This document shows, piece after piece, positions 34,605-42,399 of a DNA stretch of 64,000 bases. Made by a program: the position numbers and the translations under genes. Origin of the DNA: Candidatus Ribeiella danica. GTDB taxonomy: Bacteria; Chloroflexota; Chloroflexia; Chloroflexales; Roseiflexaceae. The stretch lies in the NCBI GenBank assembly GCA_016717335.1, contig JADKFS010000001.1:868001-932000 (forward strand). Reading direction: 5' to 3'. The notes below the pieces were generated by a model, which was given only the letters and a program-made list of their open reading frames with translations, had not been told where the DNA came from and searched no databases. Every line of letters begins with the position of its first letter. Positions within the stretch are counted from its first letter, which is position 1.

Positions 34605-34690
34605 AGGCATATTTCAATTCCAGGGATATCGCCGCGACACTGTACGGGCGCGATAGAGCGCGCCCCTACGCCTGTGGGGCAATGCCGAGG
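34605..34690 (-). repeat. Partial inverted copy of the 109-bp repeat
   Basis: Reading the minus strand gives GCATTGCCCCACAGGCGTAG, a GGGCGCG palindrome-like core, and GGAATTGAAATATGCCTAAGGG, matching about 80 bp of the unit at 33401-33836. The two form inverted flanks around the small gene at 33944. Confidence 0.75.
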
Positions 34691-34777
34691 GATTTCGCCG
34701 CCGACACGAATCCACCGGCTCCCGCGCACAAAAGCGGGCGAGAGAGCGAATCGATCTGGACTCCCGGCAGGGGCTGA

Positions 34778-34786
34778 TGGTATAAT
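34778..34786 (+). promoter_or_regulatory. Extended -10 promoter
   Basis: TGGTATAAT, 75 nt upstream of the ATG of the AfsR-like regulator at 34861. Confidence 0.6.
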
Positions 34787-34860
34787 TTGGGCATTCACTA
34801 CCTACGTAGCAGTGTAGAGCCGCGTCTCTGATCCGCGTAGCCGTACGCTCAAGGCACAGC

Positions 34861-37800
34861 ATGCCTCACCTTTCGCTTGCACTGCTCGGCGGCTTTGCCG
34901 CCGCGCTCGACGGCCAGCCGCTTACGGCGTTCGGCACCGACAAGGTGCGAGCGCTGCTGGCCTACCTGTCGGTCGAATCCGCCCGCCCGCACCAGCGCGC
35001 CGGACTCGCTGGCCTGCTCTGGCCCGACTCGCCCCAGGAGAAGGCCGCCCACAGTCTCCGGCAGACCGTGCTGCGGCTGCGCCGGGCCCTCCACGAGGAC
35101 CAGGCGCTCGCCAGCATTGGTCGGCAGCCCTTCGTGCTGCTCGCCGGCCAGAGCGTCCAGCTCAATCCGCTCGCCGACTGCCAGCTCGACGTGGCCCGCT
35201 TTACCGAGCTGCTCGCCGCAAGCCGGCAGCACGCCCACGCCCAGGCCGCGACCTGCGCCGTCTGTATGGGCTGGCTGGCGCAAGCCGCCGATCTGTATCG
35301 CGGCGACTTCCTGGCCGGCTTCGCCCTACGCGACAGCGTGCCGTTCGAGGAGTGGCAGCTGGTCCAGCAGGAGGCGCTGCACCGGCAGGCGGTGGAGGCC
35401 CTGGCCCAGCTCGCGACCTATCACGCCGGCCGCGCCGAGCACGAGCGGGTGCAGCGCTATGCCGGGCGCCTGGTGACGCTCGACCCCTGGCACGAGCAGG
35501 GGCTGCTGCTGCTGATGCGCGCGCTGGCGCGGGATGGCCAGGCCGCGGCCGCGGCGGAGCAGTACGCGCGCTACAGCCATACCCTGGCCGAGGAGTTCGG
35601 CATGCTGCCCTCGGCAGAAGTGACCGCGCTCTTCCAGCAGATCCAGGCTGGGCAGATCGAGCATGGCCCCGCCAGGGGTAGATCGCCCGGCCGGGTCGCG
35701 AACGGCGGCGCCTCGACCAGCGAGCCGGACCAGCGCCGCCAGATCACGGCGCTGATCTGCGGCTGGCGCGACCCGGCGGCCCACGGCGATCCGGAAGAGC
35801 TGCACCAGCGACTGGCAGGCTCCGAGTCGTGGTTCCAGGCCCTGCTCGACCGCTACGGCGGCTATCGGCAGCAGCGCCACGGCGACGAGTGGCTGATCTA
35901 CTTCGGGTACCCGCAGGCGTACGAGGACGCCGCCCGGCGCGCCGTCCATGTCGGATTGGCGCTGGTCGCCGCAACCCGCGGGGCTGACGTGGTTCGCGTC
36001 GGCATCCACACCGGCGTCATGGTGGTGAGCGGCGGCGCCGAGCCGGGTTCGGCAGCGCGCGAGCTGGTCGGCGACGTGCCCGGCGTGGCGCGTGACTGCC
36101 AGGAGCTGGCCGAGCCGGGCGCCGTGCTGATGACGGAAGACACCGCGCGGCTGGTGCGAGGGTGGTTCGATTGCCAGCGCCTGGGGCCGCGGGCGCGCGC
36201 GGGGTCGGCGCAGCCGATCGAGGTCTATCGCGTGCACGGGGAAGGCGCGCTGCAGAGCCACATCGACTGGCTCGCGCGGCTGCATCACCTGACCCCGCTT
36301 GCCGGCCGGGAGCGCGAGCTGAAGCAGCTGGCCGCATCCTTGGACACGGTCGTCCAGGGATGCGGCGCGATCCTGACGCTGAGCGGCGAGCCGGGCATCG
36401 GCAAATCACGCCTGGTGTGGGAGCTGCGGCAGGTCTGCGCTCCGTCGACCGCCTGGCTGGAGGGCCGCTGCTCGCCCTATTTCCAGAACACCCGCCTGTA
36501 CCCGATCGTCGGCCTGCTCGAACAAGTGCTCGGCTTTGCGGAGGGCGATAGCCCGGAGGCCAGGCGCGCCAGGCTCAACCGCACGCTGGCGCGGTACGGC
36601 CTCGGCCAGCCGGGGACGGCCTGGCTGCTGGCGCTCTTGCTCGGGCTGCCGACCGATCCGCCGGCGCCCCAGACGATCACCGCGCAGCAGCGCGAGCGCA
36701 TGCGCGAGGTGTTCGTGGCGCTGCTGCAGCGCTGCGCTGCCGCGCAACCCATGGTGCTCGTGGTCGAAGACTTGCACTGGGCCGACCCGTCGACCGTCGA
36801 GTGGCTCGGCGCGTCGCTCGACGCGCTCGCGACCGCCCGCTGCCTGACGCTGCTGACCTACCGGCCGACCTTCAGCCCGCCCTGGCTGCCGGGCGCGCGC
36901 CTGCGCCGGCTCGACCTCGCGCCGCTGATTCCTCCCGACATCGAGCGCATGGTGGCCGACCTGGCCGGCGCGGCGGCACTACCAGGCGAGAGCCGCCGGC
37001 GTATCGTCGCGCAGAGCGACGGCATCCCGCTGTTTGTAGAAGAGCTGACCAAGACGCTGATCGAGGCCGGCGCTCAGGCCCCTGACGCCGAGATCCCCAC
37101 GACCCTGCGCGACTCGCTGCTGGCGCGGCTCGATCGGGTAGGCCATGCCAGGGAGACGGCCGGGTGGGCCGCGGCCCTCGGCCGCGAGTTTGCCTACCCG
37201 GTGCTGGCCGCGGCCGTGCCCTACGACGAGCCGCGCTTACAGGCCGACCTGGCGGCGCTGGTCGAGGCCGAGCTCATCACCGTTCAGCCTAACGCCCGGG
37301 CCGCGCGCTATGCGTTCAAGCATGCCCTGGTCCAGGAAGCCGCGCATGCCACCCTGCTCAGGCGCACGCGGCAGGAGTATCACCGGCGCATCGCGGAGAT
37401 CTACGCGGCGCGCTTCCCGCAGATCGCCGAGGCGCAGCCCGAGCTGCTGGCGCAGCACTACAGCCAGGCCGGGCTGCCCGCCCAGGCGGCGGATCAGTGG
37501 CTGCGCGCGGGCGAGCGCGCCACCGCGCAGGGCGCAATGTTGGAGGCCCGGATCTTCTTCGACCGCGCCCTGGAAGGGATCGCGCCGGAAGACCACGAGC
37601 GGCGCTGGCGGGCGCTGACCGGGCGCCAGGCCACCCTGTTTCTGGCCGGCGAGCGCGCCGCCGAGCAGGCCGACATCGCCGCCCTGCTGGAGCTGGCCGA
37701 CGCGGCGGCCAACCAGGCGTGGCGGGCGGAAGCGCTGCTCTGCCGGCTCAAGCAGCTCAACGCGCTCGGCGAGTACGCGGCGATGCCGCCGCTGGCCGAC

Positions 37801-38793
37801 ACGGTGATTGGGGCAGCCCAGGCCGCCGGGAACCCTGGGCTGGAAGCGCGCGCCTTGTGCCTGAAGGCCGCGGCGCTGACACGGCTGGGCAAGCCTGCGG
37901 CGCGGCAGACGGCCGAGGCGGCGGTGGCGCGCGGCCGCGCCGCCGCCGACGAGGGGGCAATCGCCTATGCCATGGGCATGCTGGCCCTGCACGAGGCCTA
38001 CGCGGGCGATTACGCGCGCGCCGCTCAGCTCTGGACACAAGTGCTCGAGCTGGTCCGCCGCGGCGGCGATCGGGCGCTGGAGGCGCGGGCGTTGAGCAAC
38101 CTCGGCGCAGCCTACCAATACCTGGGCCAGTTCGACCAGGCGCAGCAGTACCTTGAGCAGGGCCTGGCGCTCTGCGATATGATCGGCGATCGGCACGGCC
38201 ACGCCTACAACGTGGTCAATCTCGGCGGCGTCATGCTGCTGAGCGGAGATTCAGCGGCGGCGAAGCGGCTGTTCGAGCAGGGCCTGAGCGAGGCGACGGC
38301 GGTTGACGACGCCTCCCTGCGCGCCGGCGGGCTGTGGGAGCTTGGCCGGCTGGCCGAGCTGTCGGCCGACGATGCCAGCGCGACGAGCTACCTGCAGGAA
38401 GCCTACCAGATCTACACCGAGCTGGGAATGGTCGCCCGCGTCATGGAGACCACCGCGCTGCTGGCCAGATCCGCGCTCGGCCAGGGCCGGCCGGCGGAGG
38501 CTCGCGAGGCAGCCATGCAGGTGTGGCGCTACCTGCAGGAACACGGCTCCGCGGCAATGGACGAAGCGGTGCCGACCTACCTGACCATCGCGGAGGTGTG
38601 CGAAGCGCTGGCGAGCTCCACGGGCGCGCTTGCGGACGGCGCAACCGTGCGGACGATCGTCGCGGCCGGCCATGCGCTCGTGATGGCGCGCGCGGAGCGG
38701 ATCAGCGACCCGCTCTGGCGTCGGTCGTTCCTTGAAAACGTACCGTCGAATCGCGCGGTGGTGGATCGCTGGCAGCGGAGCTCAGCCGGCTGA
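34861..38793 (+). CDS. AfsR/SARP-like regulator: BTAD, degenerate cyclase, ATPase, TPR
   Basis: 1310 residues. Residues 1-95 form an OmpR-type winged helix (LSLALLGGFAAALDGQPL) and 108-260 a BTAD domain, as in SARP/AfsR activators. Residues about 290-457 resemble a class III nucleotide cyclase domain (RRQITALICGWRD, HGDEWLIYFGYPQAYEDAARRAVHVGL, VRVGIHTGVMV), but the first metal-binding Asp position is lost, so it is probably a sensor fold only. An ATPase follows with P-loop SGEPGIGKSR near 508 and LVVEDLHWADPST, then TPR repeats to the end. Such proteins couple ATP- or ligand-driven switching to DNA binding. The target genes are unknown; the transglycosylase gene follows by 78 bp but has its own promoter. 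Confidence 0.85.
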   Translation: MPHLSLALLGGFAAALDGQPLTAFGTDKVRALLAYLSVESARPHQRAGLAGLLWPDSPQEKAAHSLRQTVLRLRRALHEDQALASIGRQPFVLLAGQSVQLNPLADCQLDVARFTELLAASRQHAHAQAATCAVCMGWLAQAADLYRGDFLAGFALRDSVPFEEWQLVQQEALHRQAVEALAQLATYHAGRAEHERVQRYAGRLVTLDPWHEQGLLLLMRALARDGQAAAAAEQYARYSHTLAEEFGMLPSAEVTALFQQIQAGQIEHGPARGRSPGRVANGGASTSEPDQRRQITALICGWRDPAAHGDPEELHQRLAGSESWFQALLDRYGGYRQQRHGDEWLIYFGYPQAYEDAARRAVHVGLALVAATRGADVVRVGIHTGVMVVSGGAEPGSAARELVGDVPGVARDCQELAEPGAVLMTEDTARLVRGWFDCQRLGPRARAGSAQPIEVYRVHGEGALQSHIDWLARLHHLTPLAGRERELKQLAASLDTVVQGCGAILTLSGEPGIGKSRLVWELRQVCAPSTAWLEGRCSPYFQNTRLYPIVGLLEQVLGFAEGDSPEARRARLNRTLARYGLGQPGTAWLLALLLGLPTDPPAPQTITAQQRERMREVFVALLQRCAAAQPMVLVVEDLHWADPSTVEWLGASLDALATARCLTLLTYRPTFSPPWLPGARLRRLDLAPLIPPDIERMVADLAGAAALPGESRRRIVAQSDGIPLFVEELTKTLIEAGAQAPDAEIPTTLRDSLLARLDRVGHARETAGWAAALGREFAYPVLAAAVPYDEPRLQADLAALVEAELITVQPNARAARYAFKHALVQEAAHATLLRRTRQEYHRRIAEIYAARFPQIAEAQPELLAQHYSQAGLPAQAADQWLRAGERATAQGAMLEARIFFDRALEGIAPEDHERRWRALTGRQATLFLAGERAAEQADIAALLELADAAANQAWRAEALLCRLKQLNALGEYAAMPPLADTVIGAAQAAGNPGLEARALCLKAAALTRLGKPAARQTAEAAVARGRAAADEGAIAYAMGMLALHEAYAGDYARAAQLWTQVLELVRRGGDRALEARALSNLGAAYQYLGQFDQAQQYLEQGLALCDMIGDRHGHAYNVVNLGGVMLLSGDSAAAKRLFEQGLSEATAVDDASLRAGGLWELGRLAELSADDASATSYLQEAYQIYTELGMVARVMETTALLARSALGQGRPAEAREAAMQVWRYLQEHGSAAMDEAVPTYLTIAEVCEALASSTGALADGATVRTIVAAGHALVMARAERISDPLWRRSFLENVPSNRAVVDRWQRSSAG

Positions 38794-38858
38794 CCAATTG
38801 AGATCGGATCGTCATCCTCCTCTCAGCTGGCCGCGCCGGCTCCACGCCGGGCGCGTGG

Positions 38859-38871
38859 TACAATACCGGCC
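38859..38871 (+). promoter_or_regulatory. -10 box for a leaderless gene
   Basis: TGGTACAAT ends at 38864, with 7 nt (ACCGGCC) before the ATG at 38872. This is nearly the same as the folC start (TACAAT, ACGCGCC, ATG), suggesting transcription starts at or next to the initiation codon. Confidence 0.55.
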
Positions 38872-41274
38872 ATGCGAACGCTACCCACCCGCCGGCGATG
38901 GCTGCCGGCACTGCTGGTCGTTCTGCTGGCCGCGTGCGATGTGGTCGCCGCCCCGGCCCTGCCGGGGCAGACAGCGGCACAGCCGACCAGCCAATCCCCG
39001 CCGGGCGCCACGCCAGCCGCTGCGGCCCCAGCCCCGACCACGCCCCCGGCGCCGGATCTGCTGGCCCGCGCGCTGCGCGCCCGCCAGCTCGGCGACTACG
39101 ACGCCGCCGCGCTCGATCTGCGCGCGCTGCTCGACACATCCCCGGCCGCGCCCGAGGCGCGCCCCGCGACCTTCTACCTGGCCGAGAGCTTCGGCGAGCG
39201 CGGGCGCTGGACCTCGGCGCTGGAGACGCTGCGCGGCTTCCTGGCGGATGGCCCCCACGACGACCTCTACGCGCGCGGGCTATTCCTGATGGGGCGCGGC
39301 TACGAGGGCGCCGGCGCCTTCGCCGACGCGGTCGCGACCTACGAGCGCTACCGCGCGCTCAACACGCCGCTGGAGCCCTACGCGCGCCTGCGACAGGCCG
39401 CCCAGGAGCAGGCGCTTGGCCGGGCCGCCGACGCGGCCGCCAGCTACGAGGCGGCCGCGTCCACCGCGATCGTGCGGGGCGAGCGGGCGGGGGCCTACGA
39501 GAAGGCGATCGCGCTGCGCCGCCAGCTCGGGCAGGACGACGCCGCGCTGGCGCTCTACCGCAGGCTGCTCGATCTCGCCGACGCGCCCGACTACCGCGCG
39601 CGCGTGCTCGGCGACGCCGCCGCGCTGGCCGCCCAGGCCGGCGCGCCCGACGATGCGCGGGCCTGGTGGCGCGAGCTGGCCGAGCACATGCCCGAGACGC
39701 CCCAGGCGCTCGACGCTGTGGCGCGCCTGGCCGAGACCGGTGCGCCTGGCCTCGACCCGGCCGCCGCCGCGCGGGTCTATAGCGCGCACGAGCAGTGGGC
39801 CGGCGCGCTGCCGGCCTACGACGCCGCGATCGCGGCGTCGGCCGGCGAGCCGGCGCTGGAGCTGCGGCGGCAGCGCGCGCTGGCCCGCCGCGCGACCGGC
39901 GACTTCGCCGGCGCCCAGCAGGAGCTCGCCGCCGTGGGCGCCGAGTCGCCGGACGGCGAGGCCGGCCGCCAGGCCCAGCTCGACTGGGTGCAGACCAAGG
40001 GGCAGGCCGGCGACACGCAGGGCGCCATCCAGGGCTACCGCGAGTTCGCCCAGGTCTACCCCGACGACCAGCGCGCGCCCGAGGCGCTGAGCCGCGCCGC
40101 GATCCTGCTCGCCCGGCTTGGCGATGCCGAGGGCGCGCTCCAGCAGCAGCTCGACCTCGGCCGGCGCTACCCGGCCAGCGAGCCGGGCCGCGACGGGCTG
40201 TACGAGGCGGGCTGGTCGCTCTACCGCGCCGGCCGCATGGACGAGGCGCGCGCCGCGCTGGACCTGCTGCGCCGCAGCGCGCCCGGCGTGGTAGCCGCGC
40301 AGGCGGCCTTCTGGGCCGCGCACACGCTCGACCCGCAGAGCCCGGACTACGCGGCGCTGCTGGATGCCGCGGCCGCGGCCGCGCCCGACTCGTACTACGG
40401 CGCGCGGGCGGCCGAGCTGCGCGGCACGCTGGTCGCGGGCACGACGCCCGTCGGCGCGCCGATCGACGAGGCGGCCTGGCGCGCGGCCGAGGACTGGCTC
40501 GCCGCATGGTCGGGCCGGCCGGCCTACCGCCTGGCCGAGCGCGGCTACCCGCCCGAGGTCGCGCAAGACGGCGCGGTGGCGCGCGCGATCGCGCTGCAGG
40601 ACGTCGGGCTCCACCCCGAGTCGATCGCCGAGTGGAACCAGGCGCGCGACGCCTGGCGCGACGACCCGCAGAAGCTGTACCTGCTGGCGCGGCTGGCGCA
40701 CGAGCGCGACGCGGCCTATGTCGCGCTGAAGGCGGCCGAGGATATCGCGAGGCTCTCGCCCGACAAGAGCGCCGCGAGCGCGCCGGTGGCGCTGCGACGG
40801 CTGATCTTCCCAACGCCCTACGCCGCCCTGGTGCCGGATCAAGCGCGCGCGCACGGGCTCGAACCGCTGGCACTCTACGCGCTGCTGCGCCAGGAGAGCC
40901 TGTTCGACCCCGGCGCCACCTCGTGGGCCGGCGCGCGCGGCCTTGCGCAGGTGATGCCCGCCACGGCCGCGGGGATCGCGCAGAATCTGCAGGTGGCCGA
41001 GTTTCACGAGGATGACCTGTACCGCCCGGCCGTGAGCATCCGCTTCGGCGCGTTCTACCTTGGCCACCAGCAGGATCTGATGGAGGGCAGCCTGGCGGGC
41101 GCGCTCGCCGCCTACAACGGCGGGCCCGGCAACGCCCAGCGCTGGGCCGGCGGGACCGCCGTGGCCGACCAGGACCTGTTCGCCGAGGGGATCGACTACG
41201 ACGAGACGCGCGGCTACGTCAAGCTCGTCTACGGCGCCTACGGCGCCTACCGCCGGCTCTATCAGGTGAAGTAG
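38872..41274 (+). CDS. Lytic transglycosylase lipoprotein with TPR-like superhelix
   Basis: 800 residues from ATG 38872. The signal peptide ends in the lipobox LLAAC (Cys near residue 22), then a Pro/Thr/Ala linker. Residues about 60-640 are TPR-like helical repeats (ARQLGDYDAAALDLRALL and many similar). The C-terminal SLT domain starts near 640, with the catalytic Glu in ALLRQESLFDPGATSWAGARGLAQVMPATA and the AYNGGPGN motif. It cleaves peptidoglycan glycan strands at the outer face of the membrane, during wall growth or recycling, like Slt70. The absence of a ribosome site and the -10 box 7 nt before ATG suggest a leaderless mRNA. Confidence 0.9.
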   Translation: MRTLPTRRRWLPALLVVLLAACDVVAAPALPGQTAAQPTSQSPPGATPAAAAPAPTTPPAPDLLARALRARQLGDYDAAALDLRALLDTSPAAPEARPATFYLAESFGERGRWTSALETLRGFLADGPHDDLYARGLFLMGRGYEGAGAFADAVATYERYRALNTPLEPYARLRQAAQEQALGRAADAAASYEAAASTAIVRGERAGAYEKAIALRRQLGQDDAALALYRRLLDLADAPDYRARVLGDAAALAAQAGAPDDARAWWRELAEHMPETPQALDAVARLAETGAPGLDPAAAARVYSAHEQWAGALPAYDAAIAASAGEPALELRRQRALARRATGDFAGAQQELAAVGAESPDGEAGRQAQLDWVQTKGQAGDTQGAIQGYREFAQVYPDDQRAPEALSRAAILLARLGDAEGALQQQLDLGRRYPASEPGRDGLYEAGWSLYRAGRMDEARAALDLLRRSAPGVVAAQAAFWAAHTLDPQSPDYAALLDAAAAAAPDSYYGARAAELRGTLVAGTTPVGAPIDEAAWRAAEDWLAAWSGRPAYRLAERGYPPEVAQDGAVARAIALQDVGLHPESIAEWNQARDAWRDDPQKLYLLARLAHERDAAYVALKAAEDIARLSPDKSAASAPVALRRLIFPTPYAALVPDQARAHGLEPLALYALLRQESLFDPGATSWAGARGLAQVMPATAAGIAQNLQVAEFHEDDLYRPAVSIRFGAFYLGHQQDLMEGSLAGALAAYNGGPGNAQRWAGGTAVADQDLFAEGIDYDETRGYVKLVYGAYGAYRRLYQVK

Positions 41275-41282
41275 CTTAGTTG

Positions 41283-41560
41283 ACCCTCACCCCCCTGCCC
41301 CCCTCTCCCGCGCGCGGGAGAGGGGGGATTTTTGGCTGGTACAGGGTTTCGGCTGCGCCGAAACCCTGTACCAGCCAGCCTTAACCCTGCCGCTGGCGGG
41401 ATAATCCTTTATGGCAACCAGGTGCGGTCGCTACGCGACCGCACCTGGTTGCCAAGAATCTTGCCCCCTCCCCTGGCAGGGGAGGGGGTACGGGGGTGGG
41501 GTGATCCGGCGCATCACCGCTTAAAACGATGCCCCCGCCCTTGACAAGGGCGGGGGCACG
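41283..41560. repeat. REPIN-like cluster with two perfect 20-bp hairpins
   Basis: Three G/C modules (41283-41327, 41462-41490, 41530-41558) enclose two hairpins: arms 41334-41353 with 41357-41376 (loop TGC), and 41412-41431 with 41435-41454 (loop TAC). The two stems are unrelated in sequence. It fills the interval between two convergent genes and holds no gene. Confidence 0.7.
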
Positions 41561-41583
41561 TATTGAAACGCTCTCGCGGAAGC

Positions 41584-42084
41584 TTACCGTCCCTTGCGCT
41601 TGCGGTCGCGCCGGGCCTCGCGCCGGGTGGTCGTCGCGGCCGGCCGCGGCGTCGCGAACGAAGAGCTGCCGTTCGTGCCATTGGTCTGCAGGGCCGGCTG
41701 CGGGCGGCTGGCGCGCCGCGATCCGCGGCCGCGGCTGGCCTCATCGTACGCCGCCAGCCGGGCGGGGTAGACCGCCAGCGTGTAGTAGGCCACGTAGGCC
41801 ACCAGCACGACATCCAGCACGGTGACGACGGTAAACCAGATCGGCATCGTGAACACCTGGACGTTCGCGAGCCGCAGCGCGCCGAGCAGCGTGCCGATCG
41901 CCCCTACCCCGAGCAGCGTGTACCCCAGGCGCCGCCCTAACGCACCTCGCAGTGGGTGCCTGTCCCGCCATAGGAAGGCCAGGTAGACTCCGGCGATCGC
42001 CGTAGCGACCTGGGCGATCAAGAAGACCCACTCTAGTACGCCAAAGTCAGTCGAAAATGTGGTCAAGTAGGTCACCGGGTCCAT
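41584..42084 (-). CDS. Unknown four-helix membrane protein with basic tail
   Basis: 166 residues from ATG 42084, preceded by AGGAGG at 6 nt. I do not recognise the family. Four hydrophobic segments lie in the first 120 residues (for example VLEWVFLIAQVATAIAGVYLAFL), then a cytoplasmic-looking tail rich in Arg, Ser and Thr ending RREARRDRKRKGR, which could bind nucleic acid or acidic membrane lipids. It is transcribed away from the histidine kinase gene and has its own extended -10 promoter. Confidence 0.68.
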   Translation of the reverse strand: MDPVTYLTTFSTDFGVLEWVFLIAQVATAIAGVYLAFLWRDRHPLRGALGRRLGYTLLGVGAIGTLLGALRLANVQVFTMPIWFTVVTVLDVVLVAYVAYYTLAVYPARLAAYDEASRGRGSRRASRPQPALQTNGTNGSSSFATPRPAATTTRREARRDRKRKGR

Positions 42085-42126
42085 GGAAGCCTCCTGCGAG
42101 TATGTGAAAAAACGAACGGTACGTGG

Positions 42127-42135
42127 ATTATACCA
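42127..42135 (-). promoter_or_regulatory. Extended -10 promoter
   Basis: The minus strand reads TGGTATAAT (42135-42127), about 43 nt upstream of the ATG at 42084. Confidence 0.6.
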
Positions 42136-42312
42136 ACCGCCCTTCAGCCCGTCAAACCAACAGTGTGCGCCCTCAGGCAAAGCTGTCCCTCACCCGCCTG
42201 CCCTCTCTCCCACTGGAGAGGGGGGATCGTTCGTGGTTGTGGCGCGGCGGCAAAGCCACCGCACCACGACGCCGACAATTGTTAAATTTCTTACATAATG
42301 TGCCAATTTACT

Positions 42313-42341
42313 TTGTCAAAGAACGGTAAATCTGGTAACAT
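42313..42341 (+). promoter_or_regulatory. -35/-10 promoter of the GAF kinase gene
   Basis: TTGTCA (42313-42318), a 17-nt spacer and TAACAT (42336-42341) with TGG just before the -10. It lies about 60 nt upstream of the chosen start at 42400. A degenerate REP-like module lies upstream at 42189-42270; no gene is seen in 42085-42399. Confidence 0.5.
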
Positions 42342-42399
42342 GCGTCTGGTCATGTTTTGTCCAGCTCATCACGATCGAGTGGTCTTCAGGAGCAGTAGT

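Noticed and set aside
34208..34798. Minus-strand frame containing QAPAVAR repeats
   Set aside because: It has no ribosome site, begins in other repeats and ends in unrelated sequence. The 21-bp array keeps several frames open by itself. Kept only as a possible remnant.
42298..42399. Earlier start for the GAF kinase
   Set aside because: The extra 34 residues overlap the promoter-like TTGTCA/TAACAT sequence and lack a ribosome site, while ATG 42400 has AGGAG.
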